Shown here: piece by piece, positions 23,107 through 32,650 of the stretch | Numbering within the stretch: position 1 is the stretch's first letter | How the letters are laid out: the number at the start of each line of letters is the position of its first letter | Assembly: GCF_007833165.1 (NCBI RefSeq) | Contig: NZ_VOBQ01000004.1 | Coordinates: 248,001 to 312,000, forward strand | Origin: Caenimonas sedimenti | Lineage (GTDB): Bacteria > Pseudomonadota > Gammaproteobacteria > Burkholderiales > Burkholderiaceae_C | Direction of reading: 5' to 3' | DNA length: 64,000 nt | Notes under the pieces: model-generated | What the model was told of the DNA's origin: nothing | Seen by the model: only the letters and a program-made list of their open reading frames with translations | Databases searched by the model: none | Position numbers and translations under genes: made by a program

Positions 23107-24797
23107 AGGTTCAGCAGGGTTTCCAGATCCTGCAGTGTATTGGCCTCTGCCAGGGGCTTGTCGTGCCGGATGCGCAGCATGCGGGGAAACCGCACCGCGA
23201 TGCCGCTCTTGTGGCGCGGGCTGCGGTTGATGCCCTCGAAACCGAGTTCGAACACCAGGCTGGGTTTCACGCTGCGCACCGGGCCGAACTTCTCGATCGT
23301 GTTCTTGCGGATGATGGCGTCGACCTGGCGGAACTCTTCGTCGGTGAGGCCGGAGTACGCCTTGGCGAAGGCGACCAGCTGCAACGCGCCCGGCTGCGCG
23401 GGCTCCTTGCGGGCGATCGCGTCGAGCACCGCATCCACTTCCGCCTGGTCCGCCGGCGGGCGGCTCCAGACGGCGAAGGTGTAGTCGGTGTACACGGACG
23501 CGCGGCGGCCATGCCCGGCCTGCGCGTAGACCAGCACGCAATCGATGGTCATGGGGTCGATCTTCCACTTCCACCACAGGCCTTCCGCTTTCGTCCGGCC
23601 GGTGCCGTAGGCGGCATCGAGCCGCTTCAGCATGAAGCCCTCGACCCCGCGCTCGCGCGATTCCTCGCGTTTGCGGGCCAGCCCCAGCCATGAGGTGTCC
23701 TGCTCCACCGGGGAGAGCAATACGCCGGTGTCTTGCAGCAAGGCTTCGAGCCGGGCGCGCCGCTCGCGTTGCGTCAGGGGCCGCACGTCGGTGCCATCCT
23801 GCTCCAGCAGGTCGTACGCCATGAAGCTCACCGGCGCATCGGCCAGCACCTTTTTCGTCACGTTCTTGCGGCCGATGCGCTGCTGCAGGAGCGAGAACGG
23901 CGCGGGGCGGTCGCCCTGCCACACCAGGATCTCGCCGTCGATGACGGTGCCGTCCGGCAGCTGCGCGGCGAGCGCCTCGATCTCGGGGAATCGCTCGGTG
24001 ACCAGTTCCTCGCCGCGCGACCAGACCCAGGTCTTGCCGCCACGGCGCACGATCTGGCCGCGGATGCCGTCGTATTTCCATTCGACCATCCAGTCGGTGA
24101 CCGGCCCCAGGCGCGAGGTGAACAGTTCGGGCGGCAGGTCCAGCTGGTGCGCGAGGAAGAACGGATAGGGCTGGCCGTCGTCGCGCGGGCCTTCCAGCGC
24201 TTCTTCCGTCCGCGCGATCAGGGCCTCGTAGCGCTCGGGGGACGGCAGGACCTTGCCATCGGTGTAGCCCATCATCCGCTGGGCCACGCGCTTGGCGTCG
24301 ATGCCCGCGTGCGAAGCCAGGGCGCGCTGCACCAGCAGCTTGCTCACTCCGACGCGAAAGCCGCCACCGACCAGCTTGGTCAGCAGGAAGCGGCCCTGCG
24401 TGTCGAGTTCGCGCCAGTAGTCCACCATGCGGCGCGCGACATCGTCGTCGGGCAGACCACGCAGCGGCAGCAAGCGCTGCTCCACCCATTCCGCGAGGCC
24501 GGTTTCCGAGGTGGCTGCACCCGCCGGCAGCACGAGCGCGATGGTCTCCGCCAGGTCGCCCACCGCCTGGTAGCACTCGTCGAACAGCCATGGCGGGATG
24601 TCCGCGACTTCGCAAGCCAGCGTGGCGAGCGTGGCGGTCTTCGCGACCTGGCGCGGCTTCCCCCCGGCCAGGAAATAGACGGCCCAGGCCGCGTCCCGCG
24701 GCGGAGCGATGTCGAAGTAGCGCGCGAGGGCCTCGACCTTCTCGTTGGTCGAGGTCGTGGCGTCGAGCTCGCTGAAGAGGCGGGAGAAGTGCTTCAC
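23103..24797 (-). CDS. ATP-dependent DNA ligase (ligase-exonuclease-helicase type)
   Basis: 564 aa. An N-terminal helical DNA-binding domain (about 1-210) precedes the adenylation domain with the lysine motif K241-Y-D-G and EGFMLKR and WWKWK motifs (IV/V), then an OB-fold domain. This is the LigB/LigC-like class encoded with an MBL exonuclease and an Lhr-like helicase, distinct from NAD-dependent LigA and from LigD, as no polymerase or Ku is present. The exonuclease gene ends 1 base before its start. The match to the family is strong; its repair role is inferred from the family. Confidence 0.9.
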   Translation of the reverse strand: MKHFSRLFSELDATTSTNEKVEALARYFDIAPPRDAAWAVYFLAGGKPRQVAKTATLATLACEVADIPPWLFDECYQAVGDLAETIALVLPAGAATSETGLAEWVEQRLLPLRGLPDDDVARRMVDYWRELDTQGRFLLTKLVGGGFRVGVSKLLVQRALASHAGIDAKRVAQRMMGYTDGKVLPSPERYEALIARTEEALEGPRDDGQPYPFFLAHQLDLPPELFTSRLGPVTDWMVEWKYDGIRGQIVRRGGKTWVWSRGEELVTERFPEIEALAAQLPDGTVIDGEILVWQGDRPAPFSLLQQRIGRKNVTKKVLADAPVSFMAYDLLEQDGTDVRPLTQRERRARLEALLQDTGVLLSPVEQDTSWLGLARKREESRERGVEGFMLKRLDAAYGTGRTKAEGLWWKWKIDPMTIDCVLVYAQAGHGRRASVYTDYTFAVWSRPPADQAEVDAVLDAIARKEPAQPGALQLVAFAKAYSGLTDEEFRQVDAIIRKNTIEKFGPVRSVKPSLVFELGFEGINRSPRHKSGIAVRFPRMLRIRHDKPLAEANTLQDLETLLNL

Positions 24798-24798
24798 C

Positions 24799-25827
24799 TC
24801 AGGATGCCTCGGCCCCCCGAGCCGCCTGCGCGTCGGCTTCCACGCTGTCGTCGCCGTACTCGGTGTCGAACGACCCGGCCTGCAAGCCCTGCTCGCCGAG
24901 GTGACGGACCATCACCGGGATGCTGCCGTGCGTGACGATCACGCGCCGCGCACCGGTGGCTGCGATGGCACTCATCAGGCCCGGCCAATCGGCATGGTCG
25001 GACAGCACGAAGCCACGGTCGTAGCCGCCGCGCCGGCGATTGCCGCGCACCTGCATCCAGCCGCTGGCGAAGGCCGTGCGGGCGTCGCCGAAGCGCCGCA
25101 TCCACGGGCTGGCGGCCGCGCTCGGAGGGCAGATGACCAGGCAGCGCCGCAGGTCCGCTTTGTCCTGCACTTCCGTGACCATGCGCGTGTCGGGCAGCAC
25201 GACGCCCGCGGCGCGATAAGCGCGATTCAAGGGATCGACGGCCCCGTGCACGATGATGGGCCCGATACTGGCATCGACGCCGGAGAGCGCCCGCTGCGCC
25301 TTGCCGAAGCTGTAGCAGGTGAGCACGCTGGCGCGCCCGTGGCTGGCGTTGCGCGCCCACCAGCTGTTGATGTCGGCGAAGGTCTCCGCGTCGGGCCGCC
25401 AGCGGTAGATGGGCAGGCCGAAAGTGGATTCGGTGATGAAGACGTCGCAGCGCACAGGCTCGAACGGATCGCAGGTCGGATCCGGCGCCACCTTGTAGTC
25501 GCCACTGGCCACCCAGATCTGGCCGCCATGCTCGAGCCGCACCTGCGCCGAGCCCAGCACATGGCCGGCGGGATGCAGCGAGAGCTTGACGCCATGGTGC
25601 GTGATGGCCTCGCCGTAGGCCAGCGTCTGCAGGTGGATCTCGCCGAGCCGCTGGCGCAGCACGCCCTCGGACGGCGCGGCCGCCAGGTACTGCCCGCTGC
25701 CGATGCGGGCGTGGTCCGAATGCGCATGGGTGATGACGGCGCGCGCCACCGGGCGCCACGGGTCGATGTAGAAATGCCCCGGCGGGCAATACAGGCCTTC
25801 GGGCCGCTGGACGACAAGATCCACCAT
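24799..25827 (-). CDS. Ligase-associated MBL-fold DNA exonuclease
   Basis: 342 aa. Metallo-beta-lactamase fold of the SNM1/CPSF type, with the metal motif HAHSDHA (H34, H36, D38, H39), HPAGHVLGS, ASGDYK, FITESTFG and FVLSDHADW. These are the metal ligands of a two-zinc nuclease, and the family is encoded next to this class of DNA ligase. ATG 25827 gives the natural N-terminus MVDLVVQRPEGLYCPPG. It is the gene before the ligase in a minus-strand run. The helicase partner lies at 10390-12843 and the fourth usual partner, a PdeM-type phosphoesterase, was not seen in the window. Confidence 0.9.
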   Translation of the reverse strand: MVDLVVQRPEGLYCPPGHFYIDPWRPVARAVITHAHSDHARIGSGQYLAAAPSEGVLRQRLGEIHLQTLAYGEAITHHGVKLSLHPAGHVLGSAQVRLEHGGQIWVASGDYKVAPDPTCDPFEPVRCDVFITESTFGLPIYRWRPDAETFADINSWWARNASHGRASVLTCYSFGKAQRALSGVDASIGPIIVHGAVDPLNRAYRAAGVVLPDTRMVTEVQDKADLRRCLVICPPSAAASPWMRRFGDARTAFASGWMQVRGNRRRGGYDRGFVLSDHADWPGLMSAIAATGARRVIVTHGSIPVMVRHLGEQGLQAGSFDTEYGDDSVEADAQAARGAEAS

Positions 25828-25835
25828 CGCGAACG

Positions 25836-27050
25836 CTACAGGTATTTCTTGCCCTGCACGGCCAGTGCGACGCGCATCACGACCAAGGCCAGCCATTCCT
25901 TGGCGCGCTGCAGCGGCGGCCGGAGCGCGAACTCCTCGGCCACCATGGCCTTGCCTTCCAGCTCCATGGCGCGCACCAGCCGCGACCGCAACGCCTGCGC
26001 GAACTCCCGGTCGTCGACGACCACGTTGGCCTCGCGGGCCAGCAGCAGGCTGAGCGGGTCGAGGTTGGAAGAACCCACGGTGGCCCAATGGCCGTCGATC
26101 ACGGCCACCTTGGCATGCAGGAAACTGGGCGCGTACTCGTGGATCTGCACCTGGGCGGAAAGCAAGGCACCGAAGACCGGGCGCGCCGCGTAGTACTGCA
26201 TGAAGTATTCGTAGCGACCCTGCAGCAGCAGGCAGACGCGCACGCCGCGGCGCGCGGCCGCGATCAGCGCGCGGCGCATCCGGCCACCCGGCACGAAATA
26301 GGCGTTGGCGATGATGATCTCCTCGCGGGCCCGGCCGATTGCGCGCAGGTACGCGCGTTCGATGCGGGCACGATGGCGCAGGTTGTCACGCAGCAGCAGG
26401 GCCGCCTTGGCGGCGGTCCGCTCCCCCGGCGCCGGCGCGGCCAGGGGCGTGGCCTGCCCGATGGCGCGCCATGAGACGAGTGCGCCGCCCAGGCGCGCCT
26501 GCCGCAGGCGGCCCATGGTTTCCGCGCGCTGCCACTGGCGGGTCATGGTCTCGTGCATGTCGGCCACCAGGGGCCCCGTGACGCGCAGCGAAAAATCGAA
26601 ACGCGGCGACTCGAGGACGCCATGGTTGGGATCGTGGAAGTCGTCGAGGATGTTGATGCCGCCGCAGAAGCCGGTGCGCTGGTCGACCACGCACAGCTTG
26701 CGGTGCAGCCGGCGCCAGTGCCCGGGCCACAGCAGGCCCAGGAAACCGAGCGGTGCGAAAGCCTGCCATTGCACGCCGACGAATTCCATCCGGGTGAGCC
26801 GGCCTTCCGGTGGCTCGCCGGTGCCGACGTCGTCGACCAGCACCCGCACCAGGACGCCGCGCCGCGCCGCCCGCTCCAGGGCGTCCGCCACCTCGCTGCC
26901 GCTGCCGGTGAAGTCGAAGATGTAGGTCTCCAGGAGCACCTCGGCCTGCGCGGATTCGATGGCTGCGATCAGCGCGGGAAAGAATTCACGGCTGCCCTCC
27001 AGCAAGCGCAGGGTGTGACCTGATCGAGGAACGGGCGCACCACGCGGCAT
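25836..27050 (-). CDS. clsB: Cardiolipin synthase B-type phospholipase D protein
   Basis: 404 aa. Two HKD motifs are present: H116-R-K118...D123 in HRKLCVVD, and H312-A-K314...D319 in HAKVAVID, each followed by the expected GGIN and GSSNLD segments. ClsB makes cardiolipin from phosphatidylglycerol (and, in E. coli, phosphatidylethanolamine with YmdB) at the inner membrane. There are no N-terminal membrane helices, matching ClsB rather than ClsA; the C-terminus is hydrophobic (about 386-398). ATG 27050 is 8 bases from the EEP-family gene stop; the two occur together in many Burkholderiales. Confidence 0.87.
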   Translation of the reverse strand: MPRGAPVPRSGHTLRLLEGSREFFPALIAAIESAQAEVLLETYIFDFTGSGSEVADALERAARRGVLVRVLVDDVGTGEPPEGRLTRMEFVGVQWQAFAPLGFLGLLWPGHWRRLHRKLCVVDQRTGFCGGINILDDFHDPNHGVLESPRFDFSLRVTGPLVADMHETMTRQWQRAETMGRLRQARLGGALVSWRAIGQATPLAAPAPGERTAAKAALLLRDNLRHRARIERAYLRAIGRAREEIIIANAYFVPGGRMRRALIAAARRGVRVCLLLQGRYEYFMQYYAARPVFGALLSAQVQIHEYAPSFLHAKVAVIDGHWATVGSSNLDPLSLLLAREANVVVDDREFAQALRSRLVRAMELEGKAMVAEEFALRPPLQRAKEWLALVVMRVALAVQGKKYL

Positions 27051-27058
27051 GGCCGGTC

Positions 27059-27787
27059 CTAGATCTTGAACTCCGCGATCAGCGGAAGGTGATCGGACAT
27101 GCGCCACCAGATGCGCCCGCGCGGGACTTCCACGCCGACCGGTTTCAATCCACGGCTGTAGACGTAGTCCAGCTGCGCCAGGGGCAGGCGCGAGGGGTAT
27201 GTCAGGGCGCGCTCGCCGATGAAGTCCTTGAATCCCAGCTTGTTCATGGCCGCCCGCAGCTTGCCGCCCCAGTCGTTCAGGTCGCCCGCGACGATGACTG
27301 GTGCGGTGCGGGGCACCTCGCGCTCGATGTAGCGGCCCACCTGCTCGATCTGCCGCAGGCGGCTCGCCGGGATCAGCCCCAGGTGCAGCACGATCACGTG
27401 CACTTCCTTGCGTCCCACCCGCACGGGCACATGCAGCAGGCCGCGCTGCTCGAAGCGGTGATCCGACATGTCCTCGTGCGCATGCAATGCCATCGGCCAG
27501 CGCGACAGCAGGGCGTTGCCATGCTCGCCATGGCGGGTGGTGGCGTTGGTCTGGTAGACCGCGGCGTAGCCTTCGGGGCAAAGGAATTCCGCCTGCGGCA
27601 GCTCCGGCCAGCGTTGGAAATAGCGCGCTTCGGTGCGATGGAGCTTGCGCACCTCTTGCAGGCACACGATGTCGGCGTCGAGCTGCTCGACGGCATGGCC
27701 GAGGTTGTGGATCTCCAGCCGCCGGGCCGGGCCCATCCCCTGCACGCCCTTGTGGATGTTGTAGGTCGCGATCCGCAAAAGGGTCAT
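27059..27787 (-). CDS. Endonuclease/exonuclease/phosphatase (EEP) family protein
   Basis: 242 aa of the DNase I-like fold: the start RIATYNIHKGVQG, CLQEV, GDLNDW and SDHLPLIAEF are the metal and catalytic motifs of the family. Substrates in the family range from DNA to phosphoinositides and sphingolipids. Being next to clsB suggests a lipid-linked phosphodiesterase, but that is inference from position. ATG 27787 overlaps the nudB stop by ATGA (27784-27787). No signal peptide is apparent. Confidence 0.85.
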   Translation of the reverse strand: MTLLRIATYNIHKGVQGMGPARRLEIHNLGHAVEQLDADIVCLQEVRKLHRTEARYFQRWPELPQAEFLCPEGYAAVYQTNATTRHGEHGNALLSRWPMALHAHEDMSDHRFEQRGLLHVPVRVGRKEVHVIVLHLGLIPASRLRQIEQVGRYIEREVPRTAPVIVAGDLNDWGGKLRAAMNKLGFKDFIGERALTYPSRLPLAQLDYVYSRGLKPVGVEVPRGRIWWRMSDHLPLIAEFKI

Positions 27788-28233
27788 GCGGCAAATTGTG
27801 GCAGCATCAGGATGGCTTCGGCGTTCGATGGCGAGAAGCAGGCGTCCGCCGCCTCGAGATAGTTCAGCCAGCGATGCTCCGTGTGTTCGCGCGGGTTGAG
27901 CCGCACCGCCGTGCCGGGCGGCACCAGCAGGCCGAACACGTGCTCGGTGTTCCTCGTCACACCGGGCGGATACCGGTGCCGGTACGCCGGCCAGATGTCG
28001 TAGACGTTTTCCAGCTCCCAGTCGGTGAGGCGGCAGTCCGCGCAGACGATCCCCGTCTCCTCGAACACCTCGCGCACGGCGGTCGACTGGAAGCTTTCCT
28101 GCTCCGTGTCCTTGCTCCCGGTGACCGACTGCCAGTGTTCCGAACCGTCGGCTCGCCGGATCAGCAGGACGTCGAGCGCGGGCGTGTGAACCACGACCAG
28201 GACGGACTGGGGGATCTTGTAGGGGCGTGCCAT
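27784..28233 (-). CDS. nudB: Dihydroneopterin triphosphate diphosphatase (NUDIX)
   Basis: 148 aa. The Nudix box is complete (GSKDTEQESFQSTAVREVFEE then TGI split by a few residues). The order KIPQSVLVVVHT and HWQSVTGSKD follows E. coli NudB/FolQ, which removes pyrophosphate from dihydroneopterin triphosphate, the step after FolE. folE lies about 6 kb away on the same strand. ATG 28233 was chosen, since the longer start at 28275 would read through the hairpin at 28241. It is translationally coupled to the EEP gene by ATGA. Confidence 0.85.
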   Translation of the reverse strand: MARPYKIPQSVLVVVHTPALDVLLIRRADGSEHWQSVTGSKDTEQESFQSTAVREVFEETGIVCADCRLTDWELENVYDIWPAYRHRYPPGVTRNTEHVFGLLVPPGTAVRLNPREHTEHRWLNYLEAADACFSPSNAEAILMLPQFAA

Positions 28234-28240
28234 GAATGCG

Positions 28241-28262
28241 AAAGGGCGCCGCGGCGCCCTTT
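28241..28262. terminator. Hairpin between aspS and nudB
   Basis: A perfect inverted repeat, AAAGGGCGCC-GC-GGCGCCCTTT, lies 17 bases beyond the aspS stop on the minus strand. It has only a weak T run after it, so it may attenuate rather than end transcription into nudB. It is too near nudB ATG 28233 to leave room for much of a leader. Confidence 0.6.
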
Positions 28263-28279
28263 CATTCTGCCCCACCGCC

Positions 28280-30067
28280 TCAGGCCGCCGCGGTATTGCG
28301 CAGCTTGATGTGCAGCTCGCGCAGCTGCTTCTCGTCCACCGGGCTCGGTGCCTGGGTCAGCAGGCACTGGGCGCGCTGCGTCTTCGGGAAGGCGATCACG
28401 TCGCGCAGGCTTTCGGCGCCCGTCATCAGCATCACGAAGCGGTCCAGGCCGATGGCGATGCCGCCATGCGGCGGCGCGCCGTACTGCAGCGCGTCCAGCA
28501 GGAAGCCGAACTTGGCCTGGGCTTCCTCGGCGTCGATCTTCAGCGCGCGGAACACCTTGCTCTGCACTTCCTCGCGGTGGATCCGCACGGAGCCGCCGCC
28601 CAGCTCGATGCCGTTCAGCACCGCGTCGTAGGCCTTGGCCACGCAGCGTCCGGGGTCGGTCTCGAGCCAATCCTCATGCCCGTCCTTCGGGGACGTGAAC
28701 GGGTGGTGCACCGCGTTCCAGCGCTGGCCGTCCTCGTCGAACTCGAACATCGGGAAGTCGACCACCCACAGCGGCTTCCACTTGCCTTCGATCAGGCCGC
28801 GGGCCTTGCCGAATTCGCTGTGGCCCACCTTCACGCGCAGTGCGCCGATGGCGTCGTTGACGATCTTGGCCTTGTCGGCGCCGAAGAAGATCAGGTCGCC
28901 GTCGGCCGCGCCCGTGCGCTTCAGGATCTCGGCGATCGCGGCATCGTGGATGTTCTTCACGATCGGGGACTGCAAGCCTTCGCGGCCCTTTGCGGCCTCG
29001 TTCACCTTGATCCAGGCCAGGCCCTTGGCGCCGTAGATCTTGACGAACTCGGTGTAGCCGTCGATCTCGCCGCGGCTCATCTCGCCGCCGCCCGGCACCC
29101 GCAGGCCGACCACACGGCCGTCTTCGGCGTTGGCCGGGCCCGAGAACACCTTGAAGTCGACGTCCTTCATCACCTCGGTCAGCTCGGTCAGTTCGAGCTT
29201 GACGCGCAGGTCCGGCTTGTCGGAGCCATACAGGCGCATCGCGTCGGCATGCTTCATCACCGGGAACTCGCCCAGCTCGACGTCGATGGCCTTCTTGAAC
29301 GTGCTGCGGATCATGCCCTCGAACATCGTGCGGATCTCTTCCTCCTTGAGGAACGAGGTCTCGACGTCGATCTGCGTGAACTCGGGCTGGCGGTCGGCGC
29401 GCAGGTCCTCGTCGCGGAAGCACTTGGTGATCTGGTAGTAGCGGTCGAAGCCGGCCACCATCAGCAGCTGCTTGAACAGCTGGGGCGACTGCGGCAGGGC
29501 GAAGAACATGCCGTCGTGCACGCGGCTGGGCACCAGGTAGTCGCGCGCGCCTTCCGGCGTGCTCTTGGTGAGCATCGGCGTCTCGACGTCGATGAACCCG
29601 TTTTCATCGAGGAACTTCCGCACCTCCATCGTCACCTTGTAGCGCAGCCTCAGGTTGTTCTGCATGTACGGCCGGCGCAGGTCCAGCACGCGGTGCATGA
29701 GGCGCGTGGTTTCCGACAGGTTTTCGTCGTCCAGCTGGAAAGGCGGCGTCACCGAGGGGTTCAGCACGGTCAGTTCGTGGCAGAGCACCTCGACCTTGCC
29801 GCTCTTCAGGCTGTCGTTGGTCGTGCCCTCGGGGCGGGCGCGCACCAGGCCCTTGATCTGGACGCAGAACTCGTTGCGCAGGCTTTCGGCCAGCTTGAAC
29901 ATGTCGGCGCGGTCCGGGTCGCAGACCACCTGGACGTAACCTTCGCGGTCACGCAGGTCCACGAAGATCACGCCACCGTGGTCGCGGCGCCGGTTGACCC
30001 AGCCGCACAGGCTCACGGTCTGGCCCAGGAGGGCCTCGGTCACCAGACCGCAGTAGGTCGTACGCAT
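28280..30067 (-). CDS. aspS: Aspartyl-tRNA synthetase
   Basis: 595 aa, usual bacterial length. The N-terminal OB-fold (about 1-110, [23 protein letters not shown]), class II motif 2 region ([18 protein letters not shown]) and the bacterial GAD insertion domain (about 290-420) are visible, as is motif 3 [13 protein letters not shown]. It charges tRNA-Asp; many betaproteobacteria lack AsnRS and use a non-discriminating form, but that cannot be told here. I chose ATG 30067 because it gives a family-typical MRTTYCG start; the in-frame TTG at 30145 overlaps the next gene. Confidence 0.96.
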   Translation of the reverse strand: MRTTYCGLVTEALLGQTVSLCGWVNRRRDHGGVIFVDLRDREGYVQVVCDPDRADMFKLAESLRNEFCVQIKGLVRARPEGTTNDSLKSGKVEVLCHELTVLNPSVTPPFQLDDENLSETTRLMHRVLDLRRPYMQNNLRLRYKVTMEVRKFLDENGFIDVETPMLTKSTPEGARDYLVPSRVHDGMFFALPQSPQLFKQLLMVAGFDRYYQITKCFRDEDLRADRQPEFTQIDVETSFLKEEEIRTMFEGMIRSTFKKAIDVELGEFPVMKHADAMRLYGSDKPDLRVKLELTELTEVMKDVDFKVFSGPANAEDGRVVGLRVPGGGEMSRGEIDGYTEFVKIYGAKGLAWIKVNEAAKGREGLQSPIVKNIHDAAIAEILKRTGAADGDLIFFGADKAKIVNDAIGALRVKVGHSEFGKARGLIEGKWKPLWVVDFPMFEFDEDGQRWNAVHHPFTSPKDGHEDWLETDPGRCVAKAYDAVLNGIELGGGSVRIHREEVQSKVFRALKIDAEEAQAKFGFLLDALQYGAPPHGGIAIGLDRFVMLMTGAESLRDVIAFPKTQRAQCLLTQAPSPVDEKQLRELHIKLRNTAAA

Positions 30068-30116
30068 TTGTTGATTCACGGAGGATAACGCGCCGCCTTG
30101 CGGCGACGCGTCCTTG

Positions 30117-30725
30117 CTAGGATTTGATACCGCCAGGGCTGACAACGCCCATGGAAACCACGTACTTGAGCGCGTCGTCCACGCTCATCTTCAATTCGAT
30201 GCAGTCGGCCCGGCGCAGCATGACGAAATAGCCGCCCGTCGGGTTGGGCGTGGTCGGCACATAGACGCTGACGTAGTCGCCCTGCAGGTGGTTGATGACG
30301 TCGCCACCGGGGACCCCCGTCACGAAACCGATGGTCCAGACGTCGGGGCGCGGCCATTGCACGAGCACGGCGACGCGAAACGCATTGCCGCTTTCCGAGA
30401 ACAGCGTGTCCGAGACCTGCTTGACGCTGGAGTAGATGGAGCGCACGACCGGGATCCGGTGCACGATCGCATCGCCCAGCGCCACGAGACGCTTGCCGGC
30501 GAAGTTGCTCGCCACCGCGCCGACGACCAGCAGGATGCCCAGCGTGAGCAGCACGCCGAAGCCCGGGATGTGGACGCCGAGCAGCCTGTCGGGCTGCCAT
30601 TGCGCCGGCAGGATCAGCAAGGTCTGGTCCAGCGTGCCGATGATCCACTGCAGCACCCAGATGGTGATGGCCACCGGGACGATGACCAGCAGGCCGGCCA
30701 GGAGCCATTTGCGGAGTGCTGCCAT
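30117..30725 (-). CDS. DUF502 family membrane protein
   Basis: 202 aa. Two membrane helices (about 7-28 and 51-72) precede a soluble C-terminal domain with [15 protein letters not shown], typical of DUF502, and ending in [10 protein letters not shown]. The family sits between fmdB and aspS in many Burkholderiales, as here (5 bases behind the FmdB stop). Inner membrane; function unknown. ATG 30725 is the clear start with [16 protein letters not shown] as first helix. Confidence 0.87.
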   Translation of the reverse strand: MAALRKWLLAGLLVIVPVAITIWVLQWIIGTLDQTLLILPAQWQPDRLLGVHIPGFGVLLTLGILLVVGAVASNFAGKRLVALGDAIVHRIPVVRSIYSSVKQVSDTLFSESGNAFRVAVLVQWPRPDVWTIGFVTGVPGGDVINHLQGDYVSVYVPTTPNPTGGYFVMLRRADCIELKMSVDDALKYVVSMGVVSPGGIKS

Positions 30726-30730
30726 GAGCT

Positions 30731-31087
30731 TCAGCCGCCGGCGCTGGGGGCGTCGGACTTGGGTGCGGGGGCTGGAGCCGCGGGCTCGGACTTGGCCGGG
30801 GCGCTCTTGTCCCCCGCGGCCTTTTCCGGCGCCTTGTCCGCGGCCTTGTCGCCGGACTTCTCGGCCGAGGCGTCAGCCGCCTTGTCGGGAGCGGGCGCGG
30901 CGGAGCCGTTCTTGAAGTCGGTGGCGTACCAGCCGGAACCTTTCAGCTGGAAGCCGGCGGCGGTCAGCTGCTTCGCGAAGGTGGACGCGCCGCAGGCCGG
31001 GCACACCGACAAGGGCTCGTCGGACACCTTCTGCAGGACGTCCTTGGCATGGCCACAGGAGCCGCACTTGTACGCGTAGATGGGCAT
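30731..31087 (-). CDS. FmdB family zinc-ribbon protein
   Basis: 118 aa. The N-terminal zinc ribbon MPIYAYKCGSCG uses C8, C11, C29 and C32 (CxxC...CPAC). The motif LKGSGWYATDF and the rest of the FmdB core end at about residue 60, and the remaining half is a low-complexity Ala/Lys/Pro tail. The family name comes from a putative formamidase regulator; its role is unknown. First gene of the fmdB-DUF502-aspS run. Confidence 0.85.
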   Translation of the reverse strand: MPIYAYKCGSCGHAKDVLQKVSDEPLSVCPACGASTFAKQLTAAGFQLKGSGWYATDFKNGSAAPAPDKAADASAEKSGDKAADKAPEKAAGDKSAPAKSEPAAPAPAPKSDAPSAGG

Positions 31088-31163
31088 GGCTCGTCAGGTG
31101 GTTGAAGGATGCAAAGCCCTCAATTATAGGCCGGGGGCCCGGCGCCCCTCACGTAGCCGCCGC

Positions 31164-32607
31164 TCAGGCGCGCACGATCGCCTGCCCCTGATTGCGGATG
31201 ATCTGCGGCCCCAGGGATCCCACGGCCATCAGGACGATGGAGGCGAAAAACCCGATCAGGTTGGCCGGGACGACCAGTCCTTCCGTCAGATTCTGGACCA
31301 GCAGCCAAGCCGAAACGCCGCCGATGGACGACAGCAGCGCGCCCTGGGTGGTGGCCCGCTTCCAGTACGCGCCCGCCAGCAGCGGCACGAAGGCGCCGGC
31401 CAGCGTGACGTTGTAGGCGTTCTGCACCATCTGGTACATGGTGCTCGTGCTGTTCAGGGCGAAGACGAGCGCGCAGCCCGTGAAGATGACCAGGATCACG
31501 CGCAGGGACAGCAGAAACGTCCGGTCGCTCATGCCCGGCGAAAACGGCCGCAGCACGTTTTCGGTGAAGAGCGAGGTGGGTGCCAGCAACGCGCCACTGG
31601 CCGTCGACAGGATCGCCGACAGCAGGGCACCGAAGAACATCACCTGCGCCCAGAGCGGCATCTTGCCCAGCACCAGATCGGGAAGCACGCGCTGGATCTC
31701 ACGGGCATCCTCGGCACCGAACAGCTTGGCCACGCCGGGATCGGCCACGACGGCCGCATAGGCGATGAAGATCGGGACAAAGGCGAAGCAGAAATAGATC
31801 AGCGCGCCGATGATGGTGCCGCGCACGGCGGTGGCTTCGTCCTTGGCGCTGGTCATGCGCTGGAACACGTCCTGCTGCGGGATGGAACCGAACGCGAATG
31901 CGAAGAACGCGCCCGCCATCGCCCACCAGCCGGCGCTGTCGGACGGGAAAAAGGCGAGCTTGCCGTCGGCCGCCGCCTTGGCGATGACGTTGCCCGCACC
32001 GCCGGCGAGATCGCCGACCAGCCAGGCCACCAGCGTCAGGCCCACCAGGATCACGACGGTCTGGAACAGGTCGGTGAAGGCCACCGACCACATGCCGCCG
32101 AAGAGCGTGTAGACGAGCACCACCCCGGAGCCCAGCAGGATCGCCTGATTGAGCGAGACGGCCCCCCCCCGAGAGAACATGAATGACGAGGCCGAGCGCC
32201 GTCATCTGGGCGGATGTCCAGCCCAGGTAGGAGGCGACGATGGCGAAGCTGGTGATGACTTCGACCGCCTTGCCGTAGCGCTGCTTGTAGAAGTCGCCGA
32301 TCGTCAGCAGGTTCATGCGGTAGAACAGTCGCGCGAACAGCAGGGCGGCGAGCACCAGGCACACCGAGGCGCCGAAGGGATCGCCAGGAATGCCGGAGAG
32401 GCCGTCCTTGGCGAAGGTCGCGGACACGGACAACACGGTTTCCGCGCCGAACCATGTGGCGAAGACGGTCGCCACGTTCATGTAGAGCGGGAGGCTGCGC
32501 CCCGCCACCATGTAGTCCCGCGCGGAATGCACGCGCCGCGCGGCGATGAGGCCGATGGCGATGGTGACGACCATGTAGGCAACAACAAACCAGATCAGCG
32601 CATTCAT
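31164..32607 (-). pseudogene. Sodium:solute symporter family protein, interrupted by a frameshift
   Basis: The N-terminal part (from ATG 32607: NALIWFVVAYMVVTIAIGL, GAETVLSVSATF) and the C-terminal part (to 31164, GGMWSVAFTDLFQTVVILVG to the end) are two pieces of one SSSF transporter of about 480 aa. They are in different frames. The break is at a run of nine C on the plus strand (32162-32170, G9 in coding sense): with eight, the joint reads HVLSGGAVSLNQAILLG, which restores the family. It may be a sequencing indel, a true pseudogene or phase variation. Substrate unknown; it would be a Na+-coupled importer. Confidence 0.82.
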
Positions 32608-32650
32608 TGCATCGGCCCCTTTTTCCGCGCAGGATTGTAGATGAGCAGGC

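Noticed and set aside
22276..24615. 779-codon frame joining the protease with an Arg-rich upstream part
   Set aside because: The upstream two-thirds is a shadow of the ligase gene; only the last 276 codons from GTG 23106 have signal peptide and protease motifs.
23103..24797. LigD-type NHEJ system
   Set aside because: The ligase lacks polymerase and phosphoesterase domains and there is no Ku gene; the neighbours identify the ligase-exonuclease-helicase class instead.
28232..30088. Plus-strand open frame of 618 codons opposite aspS
   Set aside because: Shadow of aspS; composition is His/Val/Ala/Leu-rich with no motif, and the minus strand has full AspRS signatures.
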